Shown: one piece after another, positions 1-8,832 of the stretch
Layout: each line of letters starts with the position of its first letter
Position numbering within the stretch: the stretch's first letter is position 1
NCBI RefSeq assembly: GCF_040676775.1
Contig: NZ_JBFAPP010000008.1
Span: 248,001-312,000 of the forward strand
Length of the DNA stretch: 64,000 nt
From: Micromonospora_G sp040676775
GTDB taxonomy: Bacteria > Actinomycetota > Actinomycetes > Mycobacteriales > Micromonosporaceae
Reading direction: 5' to 3'
Notes under the pieces: model-generated
The model's input: the letters and a program-made list of their open reading frames with translations, nothing else
What the model was told of the DNA's origin: nothing
Databases searched by the model: none
Position numbers and translations under genes: made by a program

Positions 1-1083
1 GGGTTCGGCTCGCCCCGACCGGTCGGCCCGGTCTGCGCGCCGCGTTTCCGCCGACGTGCCGCCACGGGTCGAGCGACTGGATCGGCTCGTCGGGTCGGTG
101 CGATCCGTCGCGTCGAGCTGTGCGTCCAGGTCGTCCCGGTCCCAGACGCCGGTGTCGTCGAACCGCTCCCAGCGGGCGGCGTCCGCCGAACGCCCCGACC
201 GGGACTCCCCGGTCGACCGATTCCGCCGCTGCTCTGCGCCGATCGTGGTGTCGCTGCCGGAACTCCACCGGCTCGTGCCGGCGGAGCCGTCCCGACCGGC
301 TACGGGCGCCGCGTCGTCCGACCAGTCCCGGCTGCGGCGATCGGCGCGACGCCGGGTGCCGCCGGCCCGTGGACCACCGGTACGGGTGTCGTCCGTGCCC
401 ACCCCGGAGTCGCTCCAGGTGCTGGCGGTCGGCTGCGTACGCTCGGAGCGGCCGCGCCGCTGGCGGTCGTACCCGTCGCCGTCCCGACGGTCGGTGACGC
501 TGTCGCCGGCCAGGTCGTCGGTGTTGTCCGCGTGTCGACCCGCGCGCCCCGCCGGCCGGTCGTCCGGCTCGGCCCTCCGTCGTCTGCCACCCGTGGGTTC
601 GGTGCCCTGCCAACCGGTCGGAGCGGTCCAGTAGTCCGTCGCCGAACTGTCCGTGCCGGACCCGGTCGTACGCGCCGAGCCGGTGTCACGTGCGGTGCTG
701 GCGGTGTCACGTGCGGTGCTGCGGTTGTCGTCCGCCCAGCGCCGACCCGGCTCCGGATCGTCCCGGTAGCGGGCGTCGTCATCGGTACGGCCGTAGTCGT
801 CCTGCGCCCTGGTGGGGGACTCCAGCGCCCAGCTCGGGGTGTACCGCTCCGGGTCACTGCGGTGTGCGCCACGGCGGCGACCGGTGGGTTCGTAACCGTC
901 ACCGGTGTGCGAGTAGGGGTCACCGGGGCGTGGATCGCCATCATCGACCCAGGCGTCGGCTGGGCGCCGCACGGGGCGGGTGAGCTCACCGCGCCCCCAG
1001 TCCCGATAGTCCACGGTCGGAGCGTGACCTTTCTGAGATCGAATAGCAATCGACCGTCCAGACGGATCTGTCGATGTCGGCAT
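1..1083 (-). CDS. Disordered charged protein, 3' end cut by window edge
   Basis: The minus-strand frame is open from an ATG at 1083 to the left edge, so at least 361 residues are present and the C-terminus is missing. CAGGA lies just upstream of the ATG; a GTG at 1014 is an alternative start. The protein is rich in Arg, Asp, Gly, Ser and Thr with no hydrophobic segment and is probably largely disordered. A short DNA tandem repeat near 680-721 encodes STARDT twice. Toward the edge a more ordered-looking motif appears, RWERFDDTGVWDRDDLD. No family is recognised. It is transcribed divergently from dnaB. Third-codon G/C preference supports coding. Confidence 0.7.
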   Translation of the reverse strand, partial: MPTSTDPSGRSIAIRSQKGHAPTVDYRDWGRGELTRPVRRPADAWVDDGDPRPGDPYSHTGDGYEPTGRRRGAHRSDPERYTPSWALESPTRAQDDYGRTDDDARYRDDPEPGRRWADDNRSTARDTASTARDTGSARTTGSGTDSSATDYWTAPTGWQGTEPTGGRRRRAEPDDRPAGRAGRHADNTDDLAGDSVTDRRDGDGYDRQRRGRSERTQPTASTWSDSGVGTDDTRTGGPRAGGTRRRADRRSRDWSDDAAPVAGRDGSAGTSRWSSGSDTTIGAEQRRNRSTGESRSGRSADAARWERFDDTGVWDRDDLDAQLDATDRTDPTSRSSRSTRGGTSAETRRADRADRSGRAEP

Positions 1084-1427
1084 AATCCTGCCAGCTCGGA
1101 CGGATCTTCTGGGTTTTTCTTTCCTCCACACCGTGGGGACGGAGTACGCCCAAGTCACGGCTGGTACAGGTTACCTTCCCCAGCCGTTATGCACAGCCTG
1201 TGCACAGGGCCGCGCACACCCTGGTGCCCACTGTCCACAGGTTGTCCCGAGGCTCGTCCACCGCCACGTTTGGGGTCCTGACCTCGACTTTCGTATGGTT
1301 ACCAAGCGGATCCCCGCCCCTGACGCGATGTCCTCCGGCCAGCCCGGCCGGTCGGAGAGCAAGCGAAAACTTGTCGTACCTCGGCGGTATCGCTCAGAGA
1401 CAGCCGGTCCAGCGGAGGGGGGAGTCG
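1084..1427. other. Intergenic region upstream of dnaB
   Basis: This 344-base divergent region carries no convincing ORF. The dnaB-frame ORF extends upstream to 1200, but the sequence before 1428 does not look like DnaB. The region holds DnaA-box-like 9-mers at 1187-1239, listed separately, and a purine-rich ribosome binding site directly before dnaB. Confidence 0.6.
1187..1239 (+). promoter_or_regulatory. Cluster of DnaA-box-like 9-mers
   Basis: TTATGCACA (1187-1195), CTGTGCACA (1198-1206) and CTGTCCACA (1231-1239) each differ by one or two bases from the known DnaA boxes TTATCCACA and TTGTCCACA. All are in the same orientation, upstream of dnaB. DnaA binding is an inference. Confidence 0.35.
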
Positions 1428-2840
1428 GTGTCGGTCAGCGATGACATACGCGCGGAGGCCAGGTCGACGGGGCCGTCCGCCGGAGGGCCACCGGCCCAGC
1501 GCGACGGTCAGTTCGACAAGACCCCGCCGCAGGACATCGCGGCTGAGCAGTGCGTGCTCGGTGGGATGCTGCTGTCCAAGGACGCCATCGCCGACGTGGT
1601 GGAGATCCTCAAGACCAACGACTTCTACCGTCCCGTACACGGCACGATCTACGACATCATCCTCGACCTGTACGGGCGGGGAGAGCCGGCGGACTCGATC
1701 ACCGTGGCAGCGGCGCTGGCCGACTCCGGTGACCTGGGCCGGATCGGTGGGGCGCCGTACCTGCACACGCTCATCGCCAGCGTGCCGACCGCCGCGAACG
1801 CCGGTTACTACGCCCGGATCGTCGGCGAGCGCGCGGTGCTGCGCCGGCTGGTCGAGGCGGGCACCAGGATCGTCCAGCTTGGATACGGCTCGGCGGCCGG
1901 TGGCGGGCGCGACGTCGACGACGTGGTCGACCTGGCCCAGCAGGCGGTGTACGACGTCACCGAGCGGCGGGTGAACGAGGACTTCGCGGTGCTCGCCGAC
2001 ATGCTGCAACCCACGCTCGACGAGATCGAGGCGGTCGGTGCGTCCGGCGGGATGATGACCGGTGTCCCCACCGGCTTCAGTGACCTGGACCGCCTGCTCA
2101 ACGGCCTGCACCCCGGCCAGTTGATCATCGTCGCCGGTCGGCCTGGTCTGGGTAAGTCAACCGCATCCATGGATTTCGCCAGAAACGCTGCGATTCGGGC
2201 GAACCAGGCGGCGGCGATCTTCTCGCTCGAAATGAGCAAGGTCGAGATCGTCATGCGGTTGCTCTCGGCCGAGGCGCGCGTACCGCTGCACGTGCTGCGC
2301 AGTGGGCAGCTCTCTGACGACGACTGGACCAAGCTGGCCCGCTGCATGGGCGAGATCAGCGAGGCCCCGCTGTTCGTCGACGACACCCCGAACATGAACC
2401 TGATGGAGATCCGGGCCAAGGCGCGCCGGCTCAAGCAGCGGCACGACCTGAAGATGATCGTGGTCGACTATCTCCAGCTGATGAGTTCGCCGAAGAAGAC
2501 GGAGAGCCGCCAGCAGGAGGTCGCGGAGCTTTCCCGAGGGCTGAAGCTGCTGGCCAAGGAGGTCGAGTGCCCGGTCATCGCGGTCAGCCAGCTGAACCGT
2601 GGACCGGAGCAACGTACGGACAAGCGACCCCAACTGTCTGACTTGCGTGAGTCTGGGTCAATTGAGCAGGATGCGGACGTGGTCATCCTGCTGCACCGCG
2701 ACGACTACTACGACAAGGAGTCGCCGCGCGCAGGTGAGGCGGACTTCATAGTTGCGAAACACCGTAACGGGCCCACCGACACGGTGACGGTCGCGGCGCA
2801 GCTGCACCTGTCCCGCTTCGTCGACATGGCGATCGTCTGA
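1428..2840 (+). CDS. dnaB: Replicative DNA helicase DnaB
   Basis: This is the hexameric 5'-3' helicase that unwinds DNA at the replication fork. The 470-residue protein has the N-terminal DnaB domain (about residues 25-135) and the RecA-like ATPase domain. Walker A is GRPGLGKST near residues 237-245, Walker B lies in MIVVDYLQLM, and SQLNRGPEQR and DLRESGSIEQDAD are typical DnaB motifs. Start GTG 1428 follows a strong GGAGGGGGGAG ribosome binding site; the frame is open further upstream but that part does not resemble DnaB. There is no intein interrupting the Walker A region, unlike some actinobacterial DnaB proteins. A hairpin at 2916-2945 follows. Confidence 0.97.
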   Translation: MSVSDDIRAEARSTGPSAGGPPAQRDGQFDKTPPQDIAAEQCVLGGMLLSKDAIADVVEILKTNDFYRPVHGTIYDIILDLYGRGEPADSITVAAALADSGDLGRIGGAPYLHTLIASVPTAANAGYYARIVGERAVLRRLVEAGTRIVQLGYGSAAGGGRDVDDVVDLAQQAVYDVTERRVNEDFAVLADMLQPTLDEIEAVGASGGMMTGVPTGFSDLDRLLNGLHPGQLIIVAGRPGLGKSTASMDFARNAAIRANQAAAIFSLEMSKVEIVMRLLSAEARVPLHVLRSGQLSDDDWTKLARCMGEISEAPLFVDDTPNMNLMEIRAKARRLKQRHDLKMIVVDYLQLMSSPKKTESRQQEVAELSRGLKLLAKEVECPVIAVSQLNRGPEQRTDKRPQLSDLRESGSIEQDADVVILLHRDDYYDKESPRAGEADFIVAKHRNGPTDTVTVAAQLHLSRFVDMAIV

Positions 2841-2915
2841 ACGGGACCCTCGCCGCGACGCAGGGCACGGTCCGGACGGTCCGAAGACCGCCCACGAACC
2901 CGACGAGGTGCCGCC

Positions 2916-2945
2916 CGGGACCGTCGGGATCGCTCCCCGGTCCCG
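2916..2945. terminator. Hairpin between convergent dnaB and zinc-ribbon gene
   Basis: CGGGACCG (2916-2923) and CGGTCCCG (2938-2945) form a perfect 8-bp stem with a 14-nt loop between the convergent 3' ends. No T-run follows, as is common in high-GC terminators. Confidence 0.4.
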
Positions 2946-2988
2946 GCCGACACCTCACTGGTTCAACCGGGCGAATCGTTACCGACGG

Positions 2989-3414
2989 TCAGTCGAAGAG
3001 CTCGTTCAGGAAGCTCTTGCGCTTCTTGTGCCGGTAGTGCCCGTGGTAGCCCTGGTGCTGCCCCTGGTGCTGTCCGTACACCGGCGCCGGCGGGTAGCCG
3101 TGGGTGACCGGCGGCGGCGGGGCGTGGCCGGGGGCGGGGTAACCGGGCTGGTGCTGTCCCGGTGCGGGCGGGGGCGGCGGGTAACCGGCGCCCGGCGGAG
3201 GCGGCGGCGGTGCGTAACCGCCGGCCGGCGCGGCGGAAGGCTGGCGCGGCGCGCCACCCTGCTGCTGCTGCCAGTTCGACTCGGCCTCGAAAAGCTTCTC
3301 CAGCTCGCCGCGGTCAAGGAAAATTCCACGGCATTCGCTGCATTGGTCTACGGTGACGCCGCTGCGCTCGTACTGGCGCATGTCGCCCTGGCACTTCGGA
3401 CATGTCAGATGCAT
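2989..3414 (-). CDS. Zinc-ribbon (zf-TFIIB) protein with proline-rich tail
   Basis: The first 45 residues form a TFIIB-type zinc ribbon: CPKC near the start, then CSECRGIFLDRGELEKL. The middle and end are low-complexity Pro, Gly, Tyr, Gln and His, and the C-terminus is basic (HYRHKKRKSFLNELFD). The family is widespread in bacteria with unknown role; nucleic-acid or protein binding is inferred. ATG 3414 places the ribbon at the N-terminus as in relatives. A GTG at 3450, overlapping the upstream gene, would add 12 residues; neither start has a good ribosome binding site. It probably belongs to the minus-strand transcript coming from the phosphoribosyltransferase gene. Confidence 0.85.
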   Translation of the reverse strand: MHLTCPKCQGDMRQYERSGVTVDQCSECRGIFLDRGELEKLFEAESNWQQQQGGAPRQPSAAPAGGYAPPPPPPGAGYPPPPPAPGQHQPGYPAPGHAPPPPVTHGYPPAPVYGQHQGQHQGYHGHYRHKKRKSFLNELFD

Positions 3415-3442
3415 CACTCGAAGGTACCGGGTGAAGTCAGCA

Positions 3443-4069
3443 TCACCCACTGAGCGTGGCCGTGACTTCCTCGTCGGGCACCTCGTGGAAGTCCTCGTAG
3501 AAGCGGCTGACCGCGCCGAAGTCCTCCGGCCGCTGCAGGCAGACCACCTCGTCGGCGACTTCGGCGAGGGCCGTGTACGCCTGCACCGAACCGACCGGCA
3601 CCGCCACCACGACCCGCTGCGCGCCGAGCTGGCGGGCGACCGCCACCGAGGCCCGCGCGGTGGCGCCGGTGGCGAGTCCGTCGTCCACGATCACGGCGGT
3701 ACGGCCGTCGAGCGACAGCGGTGGCCGGCCCGCCCGGTAGAGCTGTTCCCGGCGTTCCAGCTCCACCGTCTCCCGGTGCACGACCTCCGCTATCCGATCC
3801 GGGTCGAGCCGCTCGGCCAGCTCGGGATTGAGCACCCGGACGCCGCCCGGCCCGAGTGCCCCGAAGGCCACCTCGGGAGCCTGGGGCAGGCCGAGCTTGC
3901 GGACCACCAGCACGTCCAGTGGTGCGGCCAGCCGCTCGGCCACCGCGGCGGCGACCGGTACCCCGCCCCGGACCAGTCCGAGCACGGTGAGGTCGGTCCG
4001 CCCGGCAAGCCCGGCCAACCGGTCCGCGAGGGCCCGGCCCGCGTCGGCCCGGTCCCGGTAGATGGTCAT
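3443..4069 (-). CDS. Phosphoribosyltransferase family protein
   Basis: The 208-residue protein has the type I phosphoribosyltransferase fold signature. The PRPP-binding loop VIVDDGLATGATARAS lies near residues 125-140, and LGLVRGGVPVAAAVAERL with DVLVVRKLGLP in the first third is typical of this subfamily. Its real substrate is not known; it could be a nucleobase transferase or a degenerate regulatory member. Start ATG 4069 follows TACACC, six bases upstream, which may be a -10 element. It lies downstream of the crcB pair. Confidence 0.9.
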   Translation of the reverse strand: MTIYRDRADAGRALADRLAGLAGRTDLTVLGLVRGGVPVAAAVAERLAAPLDVLVVRKLGLPQAPEVAFGALGPGGVRVLNPELAERLDPDRIAEVVHRETVELERREQLYRAGRPPLSLDGRTAVIVDDGLATGATARASVAVARQLGAQRVVVAVPVGSVQAYTALAEVADEVVCLQRPEDFGAVSRFYEDFHEVPDEEVTATLSG

Positions 4070-4126
4070 GCCTCAGGTGTACGCCTCGTCGGCGCAACCC
4101 GCCCGACGGTCGCCGTAGAAACCCGC

Positions 4127-4495
4127 TCAGAGCGTCTGGCCGAGCCACCAGCCGAGCGCTGCCGCCCCGAGTCCGGCGACCAGGGTCGCGGTGACGTAGA
4201 GCAGCGCTCGCAGCCGCCCGTACGCCCGGTCGCCGGTCAGTCGTACGGTCTCGTAGCTGAACGTCGAGTACGTGGTCAGCGCGCCGCAGAACCCGGTGCC
4301 GACGAGTACGCCGACCCAGCCGGGCAGGGCACTGCCGAGCCCGGCGAGCAGCCCGAGCACGAGTGAGCCGGCCACGTTGACGGTCAGCGTGCCCCAGGGC
4401 AGGGTCTCGCCGAGCCGGCGGCTGGTCATCCGGTCGACCAGGAAACGGCAGGACGCCCCGACCGCCCCACCGGCCAGTACGAGCAGCAGGTTCAT
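4127..4495 (-). CDS. crcB: Fluoride exporter CrcB/Fluc, second gene of pair
   Basis: The 122-residue, four-helix membrane protein belongs to the Fluc/CrcB fluoride channels, which lower cytoplasmic fluoride. Diagnostic features are GGAVGASCRFLVDR at the N-terminus, WGTLTVNVAGSLVLG, and the TTYSTFSYE signature of the fluoride path. The ATG at 4495 overlaps the stop of the preceding crcB (ATGA), so the two are translationally coupled. Paired crcB genes in Gram-positive bacteria commonly form a heterodimer. The track reading from 4747 is an out-of-frame extension. Confidence 0.93.
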   Translation of the reverse strand: MNLLLVLAGGAVGASCRFLVDRMTSRRLGETLPWGTLTVNVAGSLVLGLLAGLGSALPGWVGVLVGTGFCGALTTYSTFSYETVRLTGDRAYGRLRALLYVTATLVAGLGAAALGWWLGQTL

Positions 4496-4914
4496 CGCGC
4501 CGGCCTGATCCGGCTGAGCAGTCGACCGCCGAGCCAGACAGCGGTGAGCGCGCCGGCCAGCGTGCCGAGCACGTACCCGCAGGCGAGCAGGGGTCGGTCG
4601 GCGGCGAGCAGTCCCCGGGTCTCGACCGCGTACGTGGAGAACGTGGTGTAGCCGCCGAGGACTCCGGTGCCGAGGAACGGGCGGACCAGCCGGTGCGGGG
4701 CGATCCGGCCGGTGACGTACGCCATCAGGATGCCGAGCAGGGCACATCCGGTGAGGTTGATGATCAGCGTGGTCCAGGGGAAGTGACCCGAGGGGGTCGG
4801 CCAGGCGGTGGCGACGCCGTACCGGGCGGCTGCGCCGAGTGCGCCGCCGGCCGCCACGACGGCGAGCACGTCCACGGGCAGCCGGTCGGTGCCGTCTGAT
4901 CCGGTGCCGGTCAT
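4492..4914 (-). CDS. crcB: Fluoride exporter CrcB/Fluc, first gene of pair
   Basis: The 140-residue, four-helix protein has the Fluc motifs GGALGAAARYGV, PWTTLIINLTGCALLG and GGYTTFSTYAVET. A polar N-terminal stretch of about 12 residues precedes helix 1. It is coupled to the second crcB by a four-base overlap, as expected for a two-subunit antiparallel channel. Only 25 bases separate it from the upstream membrane-protein gene, leaving no room for a fluoride riboswitch. Constitutive or read-through expression is therefore likely (inference). Confidence 0.92.
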   Translation of the reverse strand: MTGTGSDGTDRLPVDVLAVVAAGGALGAAARYGVATAWPTPSGHFPWTTLIINLTGCALLGILMAYVTGRIAPHRLVRPFLGTGVLGGYTTFSTYAVETRGLLAADRPLLACGYVLGTLAGALTAVWLGGRLLSRIRPAR

Positions 4915-4939
4915 GGCGTACCGGGCCCGCTCGGTCGGG

Positions 4940-6310
4940 TCACCTTGTGCTGGCCGCCGCGGGCGGGGTCCGGTCGGCGGCGGCGGGACCGGAGCCGGGT
5001 CGGGCGAGCCACAGGGCGGGTGCCCAGGCCAGGAACGCGATCGGATAGAGCAGGTAGCCGAACCGGGTCGAGGGCATCAGCGCGATCGCGGCGAGCAGTC
5101 CGTACCCGCAGATCAGGGCGGCCGAGCCGGCCGTGCGCGGTGGACGGCGGACGAGTCGTACGGCGATCAGCAGCCCGACCCCGACGAGCAGCGCGGCGGC
5201 GATCACCCGGCCGGCGGGCAACGCGGCGGCGATCAGGTAACCGGGGAAGGGTGACTGGGCCGGGCTGCTCACCACGCCGTGGCCGAGGGGAAACCGGAGC
5301 ACGTTCTCCACCAGCGCCGACGAGTCGACCAGTTGGACCGGGATCAGCGCGGCGACGGGCAGGCCGATCGCACCGGCGGCCAGCCGTGCGGCGGTCCGCC
5401 AGCCCCTGGTCGCGGCGTAGCCGATCAGCACCAGGGCGACCGGCCAGGCGAAGAGCTTCAGCGCGCCGGCGAGTCCGATCGCCACCCCGGCGGCACCGAA
5501 CCGGTGGTTGGCGCCGAAGGCGAGGGCGAGCAGACACAGCGCCAGGACCGGCAGGTCGTCTCCGCCGGTGGCGAGGGTCAGTGCGCAGATGGGCAGCACG
5601 GTGGCGAGCTGCACGGCGCGTACCAGGGCCGAGTCGCGGGCCGGGGGTCCGTCGAGCCGTTCCGGGCCGGTGGCGGCCCGGGTGGGACCGTTTCCGGTAC
5701 GCCGCAGCGTCGTCACCGCGACGACCAGTGCGATCGCGGTGACCAGGGCGAACCAGATCCGGGCGTCGGTCCACCAACCGTTGCCGGCGATCGCCCTGGG
5801 CAGCCCGAACAGCGCCATGCCCGGCTGGTACGGGGTGTAGCCGAGCAGTTGGTCGCCGGCCGGCAGTGCCCTGATCGCGTCCGGTCCCAGGTAGGGCGTG
5901 CCGTGGTCGAGCAGGCGGATGCCGGCGTGCTCGATCACGACGACCTCCTCCTGTGCCCGGTCGGTACGTCCACCGGCCCGCTCGACGCACTGCCACACCA
6001 TCGGTAACAGCGCGGTGGTCACCCAGGTCACTGCGGTGAGTACGGCGCGGGCGGCGGTGCCGGCCAGCCGGGTCGCGCCCCGGCGGCGGGCGACGAGCTG
6101 GCCGGTGACGGCGAGCGCGGCCAGCAGGTAGCCGGCGGTTGCCACGGTCCCCCAGGCCCGGTGCGGCAGGAGGGTGGAGGTGGCGGCGGTGACGGCGGCG
6201 AAGACGGCCGAGGCGGCGTAGAGCCCCAGGTCCGCGGCGAGGCCGTCGGCGGCGCCGTCCAGTCGGCGCCAGAACCGGTGGACGCGGCCGCGCGGGTCCG
6301 GGGAGATCAC
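4940..6310 (-). CDS. Polytopic membrane protein, GT87/DUF2029-like glycosyltransferase
   Basis: The 456-residue protein has about ten or more predicted membrane helices. The stretch DHGTPYLGP...LGYTPYQPGMALFGLPRA resembles the extracytoplasmic loop of polyprenol-phosphate-sugar-dependent GT-C transferases (GT87/DUF2029), where a tyrosine-proline-rich loop follows the first helices. Donor and acceptor cannot be told. The start is GTG 6310, which overlaps the GGDEF-EAL gene stop by four bases (GTGA), indicating coupling. The tail after the last helix is short and Pro/Ala rich. The GT87 assignment is moderate; membrane location is firm. Confidence 0.7.
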   Translation of the reverse strand: MISPDPRGRVHRFWRRLDGAADGLAADLGLYAASAVFAAVTAATSTLLPHRAWGTVATAGYLLAALAVTGQLVARRRGATRLAGTAARAVLTAVTWVTTALLPMVWQCVERAGGRTDRAQEEVVVIEHAGIRLLDHGTPYLGPDAIRALPAGDQLLGYTPYQPGMALFGLPRAIAGNGWWTDARIWFALVTAIALVVAVTTLRRTGNGPTRAATGPERLDGPPARDSALVRAVQLATVLPICALTLATGGDDLPVLALCLLALAFGANHRFGAAGVAIGLAGALKLFAWPVALVLIGYAATRGWRTAARLAAGAIGLPVAALIPVQLVDSSALVENVLRFPLGHGVVSSPAQSPFPGYLIAAALPAGRVIAAALLVGVGLLIAVRLVRRPPRTAGSAALICGYGLLAAIALMPSTRFGYLLYPIAFLAWAPALWLARPGSGPAAADRTPPAAASTR

Positions 6311-8832
6311 GCGGGCAAGTGTGGCAGACGGTCTGTCTGTCGGGTGCCGGTGCGCCGTCCGGGTGACAGCCGGATCACCGCGCCCTCGTCGTGCAGCGGT
6401 GGCGCGAGTGCGCCAGGGCGGCCTTCGGCTCCGCGGTGCAGCGCGGCCAGCATCCGGGGGGCGGGCATCGGGCGGGCGAAGAGGTGGCCCTGTCCGGCGG
6501 TGCAGCCCAGTTCCCAGAGCGCCAGCCGCTGCGGTTCGCTCTCCACGCCCTCGGCGATGACCTGGAGGTCGAGGCTGCGGCCGAGGTCGACGGTGGATCG
6601 GATCACCGCGACCGCCTCGGCCGAGGTTTCCATCGCCATCACGAAGGTCCGGTCGATCTTCAATTCGTGTACGGGGATCCGGGACAGCACCGACAGCGAG
6701 GAGTAGCCGGTGCCGAAGTCGTCGAGGGCGAGCCGGACCCCGGCGTCGCGTAGTTGCCCGAGCACCCGGTCTACCACCTCGAGCTGGCTGAGGGTGAGGT
6801 TCTCGGTGAGTTCCAGGACCAGGCGCTCGGGTGGCAGGTCGTGGGCGTGCAGCCGGGCCAGCACGACCTCGGGGAAGCTGGCGTCGAGCAGGCTGCGCGG
6901 TGACACGTTCACCGCCACCGGCAGGTCGAACCCGGCCGCGTGCCAGTCACCGGCCGCGACGATCGACTGGTCGAGTACGGCGGCGGCGAACGCCGGCAGC
7001 AGGCCGGACCGTTCGACGGCGTCCAGGAACCGCAGCGGGTCGATGGTGCCGTGGGTCGGGTGCTGCCAGCGGGCCAGCGCTTCGGCGGCCACGACGACGC
7101 CGGTGCCGAGGTCGACGATCGGTTGGAATTCGACGGTGAACTCCCGCTCGGCCACCGCGCGGGACAGTTCACCGCTGAGGGTGAGCCGTCCGAGGTCGGC
7201 GGTGTCCCGGCTCGGTACGTAGCCGGCGAGCCGCTGGCCGCTCCGTTTGGCCTGGTACATCGCCACGTCGGCGCGGCGCAGCAGTTCGGACATGCCGCCG
7301 GTGTTGGGTGCGACCGCGATCCCGCCGCTGGCTTCGACGCTGATCCGCATCCCGTCCAGCTCGATCGGCTCGTGGAGCACGGCCAGCAGTTTCTCGGCCC
7401 GGTGGGTGGCGACCGCGGGCGCGGGCAGTCCGGTGATCAGGATGGCGAACTCGTCGCCGCCGAGCCGGGCGACCAGGTCCTCGGGGCCGGCGACGGCCCG
7501 CAGTCGGTCGGCCACCTCGATCAGCACCCGGTCACCGGACGGGTGGCCGAGGGTGTCGTTGACCTCCTTGAAGTGGTTCAGGTCGATCAGCAGCACCGCG
7601 GCGACCCCGTCGGCGTGCCGCAGGCTCAGTTGCTCGGTGCCCCGCTCCAGCAGGTAGCGCCGGTTGGCCAGGCCGGTGAGTACGTCGTGCGAAGCGGCGT
7701 GCGCGTGTTCGTCGGCGACCCGGGTCAGTTCCGCGTACGCGGTCGCGTTGCGGATCGCGGTGCAGAGCGCGGAGGCGAACGTACGCAGCGTGTACCACTC
7801 GCGTTCGGAGAGCTGGACCGGGCCGGCGAACCAGAGCCGGAGCACTCCGATTTCGATGCCGTCGTGGCCCTGCAGTGGGGTGGTGACGGTGGTGCCGCTC
7901 GTGGGTAGTGGCTCGCAGCCGTTGTCGTCGGAACTGATCTTGCCGCCGTCGCCCCGGACGGTCCGTCCGCCGTCGTGTCGTACGACCTCGACCCGGTCGG
8001 CGCCGAACAGTTCCGCCGCACTGTCGACGGCGGTGCGGAGCACCTGCCCGAGGTCCACGTCGTTGAGCGCGTCGGTGGCCCGCGCCAGCCGCTGCCAAGC
8101 GTGACGTTCGTCCCGGCTGCGCAGCCGGGACGAGTACGCCAGGTGCAGGCTGAGTACGAGCGGCGGGATGATCAGCAGCAGGCTCGTGTCGGCCTGCAGG
8201 ATCAGCATGATGGCCAGGATCACCAGCAGGCGGGCGACGACGCTGGCCAACCGGAGGTCCCAGTGGCCGGAGAAGAGCCTGCGGAGGCTGACCCGGCTGG
8301 CGAGCGAGATCACGGGCAGGGTCAACGCCTCGTCGAGCACGACGACCACGAGGTAGGCGGCGACCAGCGGCACGATTCGCTCTGGCAGCGGCCGATCGGC
8401 CGACCAGGACCAGTCGAGGAGCAGCACGACCGCGCCGGCCGCCGTGGCGAGCAGCATGTCCTTCGCCACGCCGAAAGCGAGTTTCAACGGTGCCAGTCGC
8501 ACGATTGCCCGCGCGATGCCGACGCCGAGTCCGGTGCAGAGGATGACCCAGGGGGCGGGTGCGAGCGCGAGGCCGGTGAGGATCGCGACCTCGGTCCAGG
8601 AGATGCCGTGTGGAGTCGACCGAATTCGTATCCGGACGCTCACCGTCGCGCCCACCACGACCAGGAAGGTCAGTTTGGCGGCGGTGCCGAGGTCATTGAA
8701 GGTCGGAAGGCCGTGGCCGAGTATCTCGCGGATGCTGATCGCTGCGGCTATACCCGCACAAATGACGACGAGACCGACAAGCAGCACTAGCCGCCGATCG
8801 GTCCCAGTGTCGTCCTGATCAGTCCGAGTCAT
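6307..8832 (-). CDS. Membrane GGDEF-EAL protein, c-di-GMP synthesis and breakdown
   Basis: The 841-residue protein has an N-terminal membrane sensor of about eight helices (residues 15-230), a GAF-like region (about 255-365), a GGDEF domain and an EAL domain. The active-site GGDEF at 458-462 is intact. The EAL motif at 584-586, DDFGTGYSS at 704-712, KIDRTFV and AEGVE are intact too. Both diguanylate cyclase and phosphodiesterase activities are therefore possible. The canonical RxxD inhibitory site is not seen just before GGDEF. The sensor resembles MASE-type domains; its signal is unknown. Start ATG 8832 has AAAGGA upstream. It heads a tightly coupled array with the downstream membrane gene. 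Confidence 0.95.
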   Translation of the reverse strand: MTRTDQDDTGTDRRLVLLVGLVVICAGIAAAISIREILGHGLPTFNDLGTAAKLTFLVVVGATVSVRIRIRSTPHGISWTEVAILTGLALAPAPWVILCTGLGVGIARAIVRLAPLKLAFGVAKDMLLATAAGAVVLLLDWSWSADRPLPERIVPLVAAYLVVVVLDEALTLPVISLASRVSLRRLFSGHWDLRLASVVARLLVILAIMLILQADTSLLLIIPPLVLSLHLAYSSRLRSRDERHAWQRLARATDALNDVDLGQVLRTAVDSAAELFGADRVEVVRHDGGRTVRGDGGKISSDDNGCEPLPTSGTTVTTPLQGHDGIEIGVLRLWFAGPVQLSEREWYTLRTFASALCTAIRNATAYAELTRVADEHAHAASHDVLTGLANRRYLLERGTEQLSLRHADGVAAVLLIDLNHFKEVNDTLGHPSGDRVLIEVADRLRAVAGPEDLVARLGGDEFAILITGLPAPAVATHRAEKLLAVLHEPIELDGMRISVEASGGIAVAPNTGGMSELLRRADVAMYQAKRSGQRLAGYVPSRDTADLGRLTLSGELSRAVAEREFTVEFQPIVDLGTGVVVAAEALARWQHPTHGTIDPLRFLDAVERSGLLPAFAAAVLDQSIVAAGDWHAAGFDLPVAVNVSPRSLLDASFPEVVLARLHAHDLPPERLVLELTENLTLSQLEVVDRVLGQLRDAGVRLALDDFGTGYSSLSVLSRIPVHELKIDRTFVMAMETSAEAVAVIRSTVDLGRSLDLQVIAEGVESEPQRLALWELGCTAGQGHLFARPMPAPRMLAALHRGAEGRPGALAPPLHDEGAVIRLSPGRRTGTRQTDRLPHLPA

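Noticed and set aside
56..634. 192-codon plus-strand ORF at the left edge
   Set aside because: It is the complement of the truncated minus-strand gene, whose codon use and start region are better.
2130..2170. Intein insertion in DnaB Walker A region
   Set aside because: The Walker A GRPGLGKST is continuous and the protein has normal length.
4127..4747. 206-residue version of the second crcB
   Set aside because: The first 84 residues are an out-of-frame reading of the other crcB gene; ATG 4495 has the normal overlap.
4915..4939. Fluoride riboswitch upstream of crcB
   Set aside because: Only 25 bases separate the crcB pair from the gene upstream, too short for the riboswitch, and no pseudoknot-forming sequence was seen.
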